Assembly (NCBI RefSeq): GCF_029223525.1 | Contig: NZ_JARHTQ010000014.1 | Coordinates: 1-64,000 of the forward strand | Reading direction: 5' to 3' | Source of the DNA: Streptantibioticus ferralitis | GTDB taxonomy: Bacteria; Actinomycetota; Actinomycetes; Streptomycetales; Streptomycetaceae | Length of the DNA: 64,000 nt | Shown here: positions 17,324 to 24,811 of the stretch, one piece after another | Position numbering within the stretch: the first letter of the stretch is position 1 | Layout: the number at the start of each line of letters is the position of its first letter | Notes under the pieces: model-generated | Told to the model about the DNA's origin: nothing | What the model saw: only the letters and a program-made list of their open reading frames with translations | The model's database searches: none | Made by a program: the position numbers and the translations under genes

Positions 17324-17722
17324 TCACTCCGAATCCGGGCAGACCTGCCAGCTCGCCGAGACCGTCAGGCTCGCGTGTCCACCCGCCCCGACGATGCCGA
17401 GCTTGAGGTCCTGGCCGATCTGGACGCCGAACTCGACGCTGATCTCCTGCGGTGGGTTCTTGATGGCACTGACCGAGTCATGCACCTCCTGGAGCAGCGG
17501 TCCCAGCGGCCGAAGGGTGAGCCGCAACGCCTCGGAGGTCAGCGCGGAGGCGGCGGCGCTCGCCCGGCCGACGGGGGCAGAGCCGGCGATGCCGTCGGGC
17601 AGGTCGGCGCCCGGGTCCGCGGGATCGGCCGCCGGAGCGGGCTGCGGTGGGACCCCGACCGGCGCCAGTTCCAGGCGCACGGAGGTGTTCTGGTCGAGTT
17701 GTATCTCGGCGTATTGCGGCAC
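17324..17722 (-). CDS. Trypsin-co-occurring (Trypco1 / CU044_2847-like) small protein
   Basis: 132 residues from a GTG at 17722; the frame is open upstream but the family begins with PQYAEIQLDQ. The N-terminal strand region (AEIQLDQNTSVRLELAP) is separated by an Ala/Pro/Asp-rich linker from the conserved C-terminus (LGPLLQEVHDSV, then ISVEFGVQIGQDLKLGIVGAGG and LTVSASW). These proteins are known to be encoded beside trypsin-domain conflict proteins, as here (6 bases before the VMAP gene). It probably binds or restrains the protease, but no biochemical role is established. First gene of the operon; the promoter should lie in 17723-18051. Confidence 0.82.
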   Translation of the reverse strand: MPQYAEIQLDQNTSVRLELAPVGVPPQPAPAADPADPGADLPDGIAGSAPVGRASAAASALTSEALRLTLRPLGPLLQEVHDSVSAIKNPPQEISVEFGVQIGQDLKLGIVGAGGHASLTVSASWQVCPDSE

Positions 17723-18051
17723 GCACCCATTGTGCCGATGAACGCGCCGGTCGCCGCTGATTTCTTGTCGAACTCCCCGGTGTCGCGCTTCCGTTCGCGT
17801 ACGACTTCCCGGCCGAGCCGAATCAGGCCGAAACGGCTGAAGGCGATCGCCACGGCATGTGCGAGGAGCGCGGCCAGCGCGAGGAGGGCGTCGGCGGCGA
17901 TCACGAACAGCCACCCAGAGGGCTCATGCTGCCCCGCTATGTCTGCATATGAAGTGCTACGGAAGGCGGCTCGCCGACGGTGACCATGGGCAGCGGGCCT
18001 ACCGGACGGATATGGTCCGAACGGCGCGACATAACTCCTGGGGAGTGCAAG
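17723..18051. other. Intergenic region with a hydrophobic minus-strand reading frame
   Basis: 329 bases between divergent operons. On the minus strand, from a GTG at 17904, a frame with strong GC3 bias reads VIAADALLALAALL, then AHAVAIAFSRFGLIRLG, then a basic stretch (REVVRERKRD). That is one or two membrane helices with a cytoplasmic positive edge. It does not stop before entering the Trypco1 gene in another frame (stop at 17539), so it is either a small membrane protein with an unusual overlap or a decayed gene. The plus side holds the glycerate kinase leader with GGGAG at 18040-18044. No promoter was confidently identified. Confidence 0.35.
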
Positions 18052-19200
18052 GTGGCAGAAATTCGCAGCGTGCTGATCGCCGCGGACAAGTTCAAGGGGT
18101 CGCTCACGGCTGCTGAGGTGGCCCAGCACGTCACCACTGGTCTGCGCCGGGCCGTGCCCAGCCTGCGCGTCGAGCTCCTGCCGGTCGCCGACGGCGGTGA
18201 CGGCACGGTGGACGCGGCGGTCGCCGCCGGATTCGAACGCCGCACCGTGCGGGTCACCGGGCCGCTGGGCGATCCGGTCACGGCGGCCTACGCGCTGCGC
18301 GACACGACGGCCGTAGTCGAGATGGCCGAGGCATCCGGTCTGCGGCACCTGCCGGAAGGCGTCTTCGCGCCGCTCACCGCGACGACCTACGGAACCGGAG
18401 AACTGCTGCGCGCGGTACTCGACGCCGGAGCGCGCACCGTCGTGCTCGGCGTCGGCGGCAGCGCCACGACGGACGGCGGGGCCGGAATGCTGGCCGCGCT
18501 CGGCGCGGCGTTCACCGACGCGGACGGCAGGCCGGTCGCGCCGGGCGGCGCCGCGCTGGCCTCGCTCGCCACGGCCGACCTGAGCGGTCTTGACCCGCGG
18601 CTCGCCGAGGCGGAGATCGTACTGGCCAGCGACGTGGACAACCCGCTGCGCGGCCCGAAGGGTGCCCCGGCCGTCTACGGCCCGCAGAAGGGCGCCTCGG
18701 CGGCCGATGTGGCGACGCTGGACGCGGCACTGGGGCGGTACGTGGAGGTGTTGGGCGAGGCGATCGGCGACCGCGCGGTGGAGGCCGCCGAGGCGCCGGG
18801 CGCTGGCGCGGCGGGCGGCATCGGCTACGGGGCGCTGGTCGGCCTCGGGGCCGCGTTCCGGCCCGGGGTCGAGGTGCTCTTCGAGTTGCTCGGCTTCGCC
18901 GAGGCGCTGGGCCGGGCCGATTTCGTGATCACCGGCGAGGGGTCGCTTGACCCGCAGACGCTGCACGGCAAGGCGCCCGCCGGGGTGGCGCAGGCGGCGC
19001 GCGCCCGAGGGCTGGAGGTCGTCGCGGTCTGCGGACGGCTGGCGCTGCCGCCCGCCGAGCTGGGGGCGGCCGGGATCCGCCGCGCCTACGCGCTCACCGA
19101 GCTGGAGCCGGACGTCTCGCGTTGCATCGCGGAAGCGGGGCCGCTCCTGGAGCGGGTGGCCGAGCGGATCGCTGACGACTTCCTGTTGTCAGCGCACTGA
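18052..19200 (+). CDS. Glycerate kinase (GarK/GlxK type)
   Basis: 382 residues from a GTG preceded by GGGAG; the frame is open 24 codons upstream. Family sequence is seen throughout: IAADKFKGSLTAAEVA, PVADGGDGTVDA, GVGGSATTDGGAGM, ASDVDNPLRGPKGA and the ITGEGSLDPQTLHGKAP signature. The enzyme phosphorylates glycerate with ATP to 2-phosphoglycerate (class I family) and connects glyoxylate or photorespiratory-type carbon to glycolysis. It is transcribed away from the ternary-system operon and converges with pssA. Length is normal (about 375-385). Confidence 0.93.
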   Translation: MAEIRSVLIAADKFKGSLTAAEVAQHVTTGLRRAVPSLRVELLPVADGGDGTVDAAVAAGFERRTVRVTGPLGDPVTAAYALRDTTAVVEMAEASGLRHLPEGVFAPLTATTYGTGELLRAVLDAGARTVVLGVGGSATTDGGAGMLAALGAAFTDADGRPVAPGGAALASLATADLSGLDPRLAEAEIVLASDVDNPLRGPKGAPAVYGPQKGASAADVATLDAALGRYVEVLGEAIGDRAVEAAEAPGAGAAGGIGYGALVGLGAAFRPGVEVLFELLGFAEALGRADFVITGEGSLDPQTLHGKAPAGVAQAARARGLEVVAVCGRLALPPAELGAAGIRRAYALTELEPDVSRCIAEAGPLLERVAERIADDFLLSAH

Positions 19201-19220
19201 CCTGCCGCTCAGAAAATGTT

Positions 19221-19314
19221 CCGCCCGCCCGCCCGTTGCCGGTGCCGACAGGCACCGTCGTGCACGGCTGCCCTGTGGGGCGGAGCCGTACCGCGACAAC
19301 GGGTGGGCGGGCGG
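19221..19314. terminator. Structured convergent intergenic element, probable bidirectional terminator
   Basis: Between two convergent stops, bases 19221-19238 pair with 19297-19314 (18 pairs, one G-U on the plus transcript). They enclose two further hairpins: 19240-19246 with 19251-19257 (CGGTGCC, GACA loop) and 19264-19273 with 19278-19289 (ACGGCT plus GCCC, TGTG loop, small bulge). The result is a three-way-junction shape. There is no U-tract. It probably ends both the glycerate kinase and pssA transcripts; a stable small RNA is an alternative. Confidence 0.55.
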
Positions 19315-19348
19315 TATGGAACGGTGGAGCATCAGCGCGAGCGGACCG

Positions 19349-20212
19349 TCAGCCCAGCGGCAGGCGAGCCCGCTCGGCGCGGGCGTCGCGCCGGTTGCCC
19401 CGGATCGTGTTCACCCGCCGGAACGCGGCGAACAGCGGGATGACCGCCGCCATCACGACCTGAAGCGCCGCACCGGCCTGCAGCAGTACCTGCGCGGCCG
19501 GAGAGTCGGCCGCCCAGGCCGCCAGGCAGCCCATGCTGATGAAGATCCAGCACAGGGTGGCGATCGCGAGCCTTCCGCGCGGCTTGGGGTACTCGACCCG
19601 GCTCACCATGAGCCACGCCACGCCGACGATGATCGCCAGCGTGGGCAGGAACGGAAGCTGGAGCAGGGTCGCGGAGACGATCGTCAGCGCTCCCATGGGG
19701 CTCGGCATGCCCTGGAAGATGCCGTCCTTCATGGTGGTGCAGGAGAACCTCGCCAGCCGCAGCACCACGGCCAGCACCACCACGATCGCCGCGACGGCGG
19801 ACACGTGCTGATGCCCGTCGTCGGCGACCATGCCCCAGACGACCACGAAGTACGCCGGTGCGAGCCCGAAGCTGATCAGGTCGGAGAGGTTGTCCAGCTC
19901 CGCGCCCATCGCCGAGCTGCGCAGCTTGCGCGCCACCAGGCCGTCGAAGAGATCGAAGACCGAGGCGAGCAGCATCAGCATCACGGCGGTGGCGGCGCTG
20001 TGCCGGGCCATGCCGCCGTCGGTCCGGCCCATCAGATGGGGGACCAGCACGCCGGTGGTGGTGAAGTACACCGCCATGAAGCCGCAGGTCGCGTTGCCGA
20101 GGGTGAGGGTGTCCGCTATTGACAGCCGGGTGGACACCGGCATGTCGTCGGTGTCGTCCTCGTCGATCTCGGCCACCCAGGGAGGTTGTGTGTCGGGATC
20201 AATCACGGTCAA
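19349..20212 (-). CDS. pssA: CDP-diacylglycerol-serine O-phosphatidyltransferase
   Basis: 287 residues with several membrane helices. The CDP-alcohol phosphatidyltransferase motif is complete: DGLVARKL, then G in SSAMGAE, then LDNLSDLISFG with the two catalytic aspartates. The enzyme makes phosphatidylserine from CDP-diacylglycerol and serine at the inner membrane. Its start lies inside the 3-prime end of the decarboxylase gene (14-base overlap), so product and next enzyme are made from one message. The last about 20 residues are basic (RRVNTIRGNRRDARAERAR). Normal family length. Confidence 0.94.
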   Translation of the reverse strand: MTVIDPDTQPPWVAEIDEDDTDDMPVSTRLSIADTLTLGNATCGFMAVYFTTTGVLVPHLMGRTDGGMARHSAATAVMLMLLASVFDLFDGLVARKLRSSAMGAELDNLSDLISFGLAPAYFVVVWGMVADDGHQHVSAVAAIVVVLAVVLRLARFSCTTMKDGIFQGMPSPMGALTIVSATLLQLPFLPTLAIIVGVAWLMVSRVEYPKPRGRLAIATLCWIFISMGCLAAWAADSPAAQVLLQAGAALQVVMAAVIPLFAAFRRVNTIRGNRRDARAERARLPLG

Positions 20213-20846
20213 GGCGAGTCACCCCAGCCTGCGTGGTCTGGCCGACCTCGACGGCCGGCTCGATCCCCTCCGGCAGGTAGACGTCGACCCGTGAGCCGAA
20301 GCGGATCAGCCCGATCCGCTCACCCTGCTCGACCTTGGTGCCCTGTGTGACGTAGGGCACGATGCGCCGGGCGACGGCACCGGCGATCTGGACCATCTCG
20401 ATGTCGCCGAGTTCGGTGTCGAAGTGCCAGACGACCCGCTCGTTGTTCTCGCTTTCCTTGTTGAACGCCGGGACGAATCCGCCGGGGATGTGCTCGACGG
20501 AGGTCACCGTGCCGGCCAGCGGGGCGCGGTTCACATGGACGTTCAACGGACTCATGAAGATCGCGACGCGGGTGCGGCCGTCCTTCCACGGCATGATGCT
20601 CTGTACCACGCCGTCTGCCGGGCAGATGACGCGGCCGTGAGCGATCTCACGCTCGGGATCGCGGAAGAACCACAGCATGCCCGCCGCGAGGGCGGTGGTC
20701 GGTACGGCCACAGCCGCCCAGCGGCCGGAACGTCGGGCGCGGGTCAGGCTGACCGCTGCTGTGGCGACGGTCGGGAGGAGCCACGGCGACGCTCCACGCG
20801 CGAGGCGGACCCGGCCGCGTTGTGCAGAGGATGGGCTGTGGGGCAT
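20199..20846 (-). CDS. psd: Phosphatidylserine decarboxylase, short form
   Basis: 215 residues from the ATG at 20846; the frame is open upstream to 20942. A membrane anchor pair lies at WAAVAVPTTALAAGMLWFF, followed by the proenzyme core: FRDPERE, CPADGVVQ, FMSPLNVHVNRAP, and the C-terminal RFGSRVDV, whose Gly-Ser bond is the expected self-cleavage site making the pyruvoyl group. It turns phosphatidylserine into phosphatidylethanolamine. It lies upstream of and overlaps pssA. The 169-base leader holds an AT-rich inverted repeat near 20994-21018. Confidence 0.93.
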   Translation of the reverse strand: MPHSPSSAQRGRVRLARGASPWLLPTVATAAVSLTRARRSGRWAAVAVPTTALAAGMLWFFRDPEREIAHGRVICPADGVVQSIMPWKDGRTRVAIFMSPLNVHVNRAPLAGTVTSVEHIPGGFVPAFNKESENNERVVWHFDTELGDIEMVQIAGAVARRIVPYVTQGTKVEQGERIGLIRFGSRVDVYLPEGIEPAVEVGQTTQAGVTRLDRD

Positions 20847-20993
20847 GGATGACCTTCGTAGCGGAGGATTGCCGCGGAGAGAAATGGGGACGGCGGCTTT
20901 TTCCGATGGTATCGGTTGCGACCAGCAACTCGGCAAGCTCAAGGGCGAGTCGGTGGCCGCAAACCGATGACCGGGTGTGATCTTTTTCGCGGA

Positions 20994-21018
20994 TAAATGT
21001 CACAAAACTGGACATTTA
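20994..21018. repeat. AT-rich inverted repeat between acyl-CoA dehydrogenase and psd
   Basis: TAAATGTC and GACATTTA are exact complements separated by 9 bases. The right arm includes the stop codon of the acyl-CoA dehydrogenase gene. In such GC-rich DNA the base composition stands out. On the minus strand the element is followed by a short A-run (GAAAAAGAT). It may be a weak terminator or a regulator site in the psd promoter. Confidence 0.45.
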
Positions 21019-22227
21019 GCCCTGGATTCGGTACTCCTCCAGTAGGCGCCGACCGATGATCATCTTCTGGATCTCGGCGGTGCCCTCACCGATCAGCAGC
21101 ATCGGCGCCTCACGGTACAGCCGCTCGATCTCGTACTCCTTGGAGAAGCCGTACCCGCCGTGGATGCGGAAGGCGTCCTCCACCACCTCTTTGCAGTACT
21201 CCGAGGCGAGGTACTTCGCCATGCCGGCTTCCAGGTCGTTGCGCTGCCCGGAATCCTTCTTACGGGCCGCGTTAATCATCATTTGATGGGCGGCCTCCAC
21301 CTTTGTGGCCATCTCCGCGAGCTTGAACTGGATCGCCTGGTGCTGTGCGATCGGCTTGCCGAAGGTGTGCCGCTGTTGGGCGTAGGCCACCCCCAACTCG
21401 AAGGCCCGCCGCGCCACACCGCAGCCGCGCGCCGCCACGTTGACCCGGCCGACCTCGACACCGTCCATCATCTGGTAGAAACCGCGGCCACTTTGACCGC
21501 CGAGCACCCGGTCGGCCGGAACGTGTACGTCCTCCAGCACCAACTCGGTGGTGTCCACGCCCTTGTAGCCCATCTTCTCGATCTTGCCGGGCACGGTGAG
21601 CCCGGAGACCTTGGCGTTCGGGCCGAAGCCGGGCTCCTTCTCGATGAGGAAGGTCGTCATCGACTTGTGCGGTGCGGCGCCCTCCGGATGGCCCTCGTCG
21701 GTGCGGCACAGCACCGCCACGAGATTCGAGGAACCACCGTTGGTCAGCCACATCTTCTGGCCGTTGATGACATAGTCATCGCCGTCGCGGACGCCCTTGG
21801 TGCGAATGGCGGAAACATCGGAGCCGAGACCCGGCTCGGACATCGAGAACGCACCGCGGATATCACCGGCCGCCATCTTCGGCAGGAAGTGGTCCTTCTG
21901 CTCCTGTGTACCGTGCTGCTTGAGCATGTAGGCGACGATGAAATGGGTGTTGATGATGCCGGAAACGCTCATCCACCCGCGGGAGATCTCCTCGACGCAC
22001 AGCGCGTACGTGAGCAGGGACTCACCGAGACCCCCGTACTCCTCGGGGATCATCAGACCGAAGACGCCCAACTCCTTGAGCCCCTCGACGATCTGCGTGG
22101 GGTACTCGTCGCGGTGTTCGAGTTCGGTGGCGACCGGCAGGATCTCCTTGTCGACGAAATCCCGGACGGTGGAGAGGATCTCCCGCTGGATGTCGGTCAG
22201 GCCCTCGGTCTGCTGCAGGCGGCTCAT
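21016..22227 (-). CDS. mcd: Acyl-CoA dehydrogenase, probable (2S)-methylsuccinyl-CoA dehydrogenase
   Basis: 403 residues with acyl-CoA dehydrogenase marks: AFSMSEPGLGSDVSAIRT, the FAD-contacting KMWLTNGGSSN, RHTFGKPIAQHQAIQFKLAEM and RIHGGYGFSKEYEIERLYRE, ending GEGTAEIQKMIIGR with the likely catalytic Glu region. It lies at the end of an ethylmalonyl-CoA operon, 3 bases after the MaoC gene, where the pathway needs methylsuccinyl-CoA oxidation to mesaconyl-CoA. The specific substrate rests on this context. The short-chain-like form of about 400 residues is common in Streptomyces, whereas proteobacterial Mcd is longer. Confidence 0.88.
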   Translation of the reverse strand: MSRLQQTEGLTDIQREILSTVRDFVDKEILPVATELEHRDEYPTQIVEGLKELGVFGLMIPEEYGGLGESLLTYALCVEEISRGWMSVSGIINTHFIVAYMLKQHGTQEQKDHFLPKMAAGDIRGAFSMSEPGLGSDVSAIRTKGVRDGDDYVINGQKMWLTNGGSSNLVAVLCRTDEGHPEGAAPHKSMTTFLIEKEPGFGPNAKVSGLTVPGKIEKMGYKGVDTTELVLEDVHVPADRVLGGQSGRGFYQMMDGVEVGRVNVAARGCGVARRAFELGVAYAQQRHTFGKPIAQHQAIQFKLAEMATKVEAAHQMMINAARKKDSGQRNDLEAGMAKYLASEYCKEVVEDAFRIHGGYGFSKEYEIERLYREAPMLLIGEGTAEIQKMIIGRRLLEEYRIQG

Positions 22228-22230
22228 GGT

Positions 22231-22743
22231 CTACTTCTCCTGGGCGTCGAGCTCGGGGCGGCCGGGCTGCTCGCCGCCGCGTTCCTTGATGTACGTGGCC
22301 GTGGGCACCATGACCTTGCGGCGGAACACGCACACCAGCGTGCCGTCCTGCTTGTAGCCCTTGGTCTCCACATAGACGATGCCGCGGTCGTTCTTCGACT
22401 TCGACTCCCACTTGTCGAGCACGGTGGTCTCGCCGTAGATGGTGTCGCCGTGGAAGGTCGGCGCAACGTGCCGCAGCGACTCGACCTCCAGGTTGGCGAT
22501 CGCCTTTCCGGAGACGTCCGGCACCGACATTCCGAGCAGCAGGGAGTAGATGTAGTTGCCCACCACGACGTTCCTGCCGAAATCAGTTGTCTGCTCGGCG
22601 TAGTTGGCATCCATGTGCAGCGGGTGGTGGTTCATGGTGAGCAGGCAGAAGAGGTGGTCGTCGTATTCGGTGACCGTCTTCCCGGGCCAGTGCCGGTAGA
22701 CGTCGCCGACGGTGAACTCCTCGTAGGTGCGGCCGAATTGCAT
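22231..22743 (-). CDS. MaoC-family hydratase, probable mesaconyl-CoA hydratase
   Basis: 170 residues of hot-dog fold. The N-terminus is QFGRTYEEFTVGDVYRHWPGKTV, and the catalytic segment is LFCLLTMNHHPLHMDANYAEQT with the D-x-x-x-x-H-like hydratase residues. AGGAGG lies before ATG 22743. It would hydrate mesaconyl-C1-CoA to beta-methylmalyl-CoA in the ethylmalonyl-CoA pathway. It directly follows the mutase gene with only 4 bases between them, although from memory S. coelicolor has a CitE-like lyase gene at this place. Its stop and the next start are 3 bases apart. Confidence 0.87.
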   Translation of the reverse strand: MQFGRTYEEFTVGDVYRHWPGKTVTEYDDHLFCLLTMNHHPLHMDANYAEQTTDFGRNVVVGNYIYSLLLGMSVPDVSGKAIANLEVESLRHVAPTFHGDTIYGETTVLDKWESKSKNDRGIVYVETKGYKQDGTLVCVFRRKVMVPTATYIKERGGEQPGRPELDAQEK

Positions 22744-22747
22744 GGGG

Positions 22748-24799
22748 TCAAGCCTCCTGGTGCGAAGCGGAGTTGGTCAGGGGGCCAGCCCCCAGGCTCC
22801 CGAGACCGTGTCCTCGGCGGATCTCGTCCACGATCCTGCCGATCATCTCGGTGATGCCGAAGTCCTTCGGCGTGAAGACCGCTGCGACGCCCTTCGCGCG
22901 CAGGGCCTCGGCGTCCGCCGTCGGAATGATGCCGCCGACGATCACCGGTGTGTCCTCCACCCCCGCGGCGCGCAGCAGCCGCAGCACCTCGGGGACGAGT
23001 TCCAGATGCGAGCCCGACAGGATCGACAGCCCCACGCAGTGCACGTCCTCGGCCACCGCGGCCGTGACGATCTGCTCCGGGGTGAGCCGGATTCCCTGGT
23101 ACACGACTTCGAAACCCGCATCACGGGCGCGAACCGCGATCTGCTCGGCACCGTTGGAGTGGCCGTCCAGGCCGGGCTTGCCGACCAGCAGCCGCAGCTT
23201 GCCGACGCCGAGCTCCTCGGCGGTGACCGCCACCTTGTGGCGCACCTCGGCGAGCAGGGTGCCCGCCTCCGGGGCGATCGCGACGGGCGCGCTGCTCACG
23301 CCGGTGGGGGCGCGGAACTCGCCGAAGACGTCGCGCAGCGCGAAGGACCACTCGCCCGTGGTGACTCCGGCCCGTGCGCACTCCAACGTCGCCGCCATGA
23401 GGTTGGCGTCGGTGGCCGCGGCCTCCTTCAGCGCCGCCAGGGCGGACTGGGCGCGCGCCGCGTCGCGTTCGGCGCGCCAGGTGGCGAGGGCCTTGACCAC
23501 CAGCGCCTCATTGGCCGGGTCGACGGTCTGGATGGCGGCGTCCAGGTCCGCGGTGAGCGGATTGGGTTCGGTGGTCTCGAAGCTGTTGACCCCGACGACC
23601 TTGTCCTCGCCGGACTCGATACGGGCCCGGCGCAGCGCGTGCGAGGCGACCAGTTGCGACTTGAGATAGCCGGACTCCACCGCCGGGACGGCCCCGCCCA
23701 TCTCCTGGACCCGCTCGATCTCGGCGGCGGCCGCCTCGGCTATCTCGTCGACCTTCGCCTCGATGACATGGCTGCCGCGGAAGATGTCCTCGTACTCCAG
23801 CAGATCGCTCTCGTGCGCCAGGACCTGCTGGATGCGCAGCGACCACTGCTGGTCCCAGGGCCGCGGCAGGCCCAACGCCTCGTTCCAGGCGGGGAGTTGT
23901 ACGGCACGGGCGCGGGCGTCCTTGCCGAGGGTGACGGCGAGCATCTCCAGCACGATGCGCTGGACGTTGTTCTCCGGCTGGGCCTCGGTCAGGCCCAGCG
24001 AGTTGACCTGGACGCCGTAGCGGAAGCGGCGCTGCTTGGGGTTCTCGATCCCGTACCGCTCCCGGGTGATGGTGTCCCAGAGGCGGGCGAAGGCCCGCAT
24101 CTTGCACATCTCCTCGATGAACCGGACGCCCGCGTTGACGAAGAACGAGATACGGGCGACCACATCGCCGAAACGATCCGCCGGTACCTGGCCGGAGTCG
24201 CGGACCGCGTCGAGCACCGCGATCGCGGTGCACATCGCGTAGGCGATCTCCTGGACCGGAGTGGCTCCCGCCTCCTGCAGGTGGTAGCTGCAGATGTTGA
24301 TCGGGTTCCACTTGGGGATCTGGTTCACCGTGTAGGTGATCATGTCCGTGGTCAGCCGCAGTGACGGGCCCGGCGGGAAGACATGCGTCCCGCGCGAGAG
24401 GTACTCCTTGACGATGTCGTTCTGCGTCGTCCCCTGGAGCTTGCCGATGGCCTCCTTGTCGAGACCTTGCTCCTCTGCGACCACCTGGTAGAGCGCCAGC
24501 AGCCACATGGCGGTGGCGTTGATGGTCATCGAGGTGTTCATCTGTTCCAGCGGGATGTCCTGGAACAGCCGCCGCATGTCGCCGAGATGAGCGACCGGGA
24601 CCCCGACCCGGCCGACCTCGCCGCGGGCCAGGATGTGGTCGGGGTCGTAACCGGTCTGCGTCGGAAGGTCGAACGCGACCGACAACCCGGTCTGGCCCTT
24701 GGCGAGGTTGCGCCGGTACAGCGCGTTGGACTCCTCGGCGGAGGAGTGCCCCGCGTAGGTCCGCATCAGCCACGGACGATCTTTCTGACGCTCAGTCAT
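22748..24799 (-). CDS. ecm: Ethylmalonyl-CoA mutase (B12-dependent, MeaA-like)
   Basis: 683 residues. The N-terminal TIM-barrel substrate domain starts PWLMRTYAGHSSAEESN and carries SVAFDLPTQTGYDPDH. The C-terminal cobalamin domain has GKPGLDGHSNGAEQIA, the DxHxxG base-off motif, and later GLSILSGSHLELVPE. The single-chain length of about 660-690 fits ethylmalonyl-CoA mutase rather than heterodimeric methylmalonyl-CoA mutase. It isomerises ethylmalonyl-CoA to methylsuccinyl-CoA after Ccr. The gap to ccr is 12 bases, so they share a message. Very similar icm-type mutases exist; the ccr neighbour decides the call. Confidence 0.93.
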   Translation of the reverse strand: MTERQKDRPWLMRTYAGHSSAEESNALYRRNLAKGQTGLSVAFDLPTQTGYDPDHILARGEVGRVGVPVAHLGDMRRLFQDIPLEQMNTSMTINATAMWLLALYQVVAEEQGLDKEAIGKLQGTTQNDIVKEYLSRGTHVFPPGPSLRLTTDMITYTVNQIPKWNPINICSYHLQEAGATPVQEIAYAMCTAIAVLDAVRDSGQVPADRFGDVVARISFFVNAGVRFIEEMCKMRAFARLWDTITRERYGIENPKQRRFRYGVQVNSLGLTEAQPENNVQRIVLEMLAVTLGKDARARAVQLPAWNEALGLPRPWDQQWSLRIQQVLAHESDLLEYEDIFRGSHVIEAKVDEIAEAAAAEIERVQEMGGAVPAVESGYLKSQLVASHALRRARIESGEDKVVGVNSFETTEPNPLTADLDAAIQTVDPANEALVVKALATWRAERDAARAQSALAALKEAAATDANLMAATLECARAGVTTGEWSFALRDVFGEFRAPTGVSSAPVAIAPEAGTLLAEVRHKVAVTAEELGVGKLRLLVGKPGLDGHSNGAEQIAVRARDAGFEVVYQGIRLTPEQIVTAAVAEDVHCVGLSILSGSHLELVPEVLRLLRAAGVEDTPVIVGGIIPTADAEALRAKGVAAVFTPKDFGITEMIGRIVDEIRRGHGLGSLGAGPLTNSASHQEA

Positions 24800-24811
24800 C
24801 TGTGCCGTCTC

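Noticed and set aside
17914-18966. Long minus-strand frame opposite glycerate kinase
   Set aside because: The antisense part has no protein-like features; only the hydrophobic piece at 17740-17904 was kept as a question.
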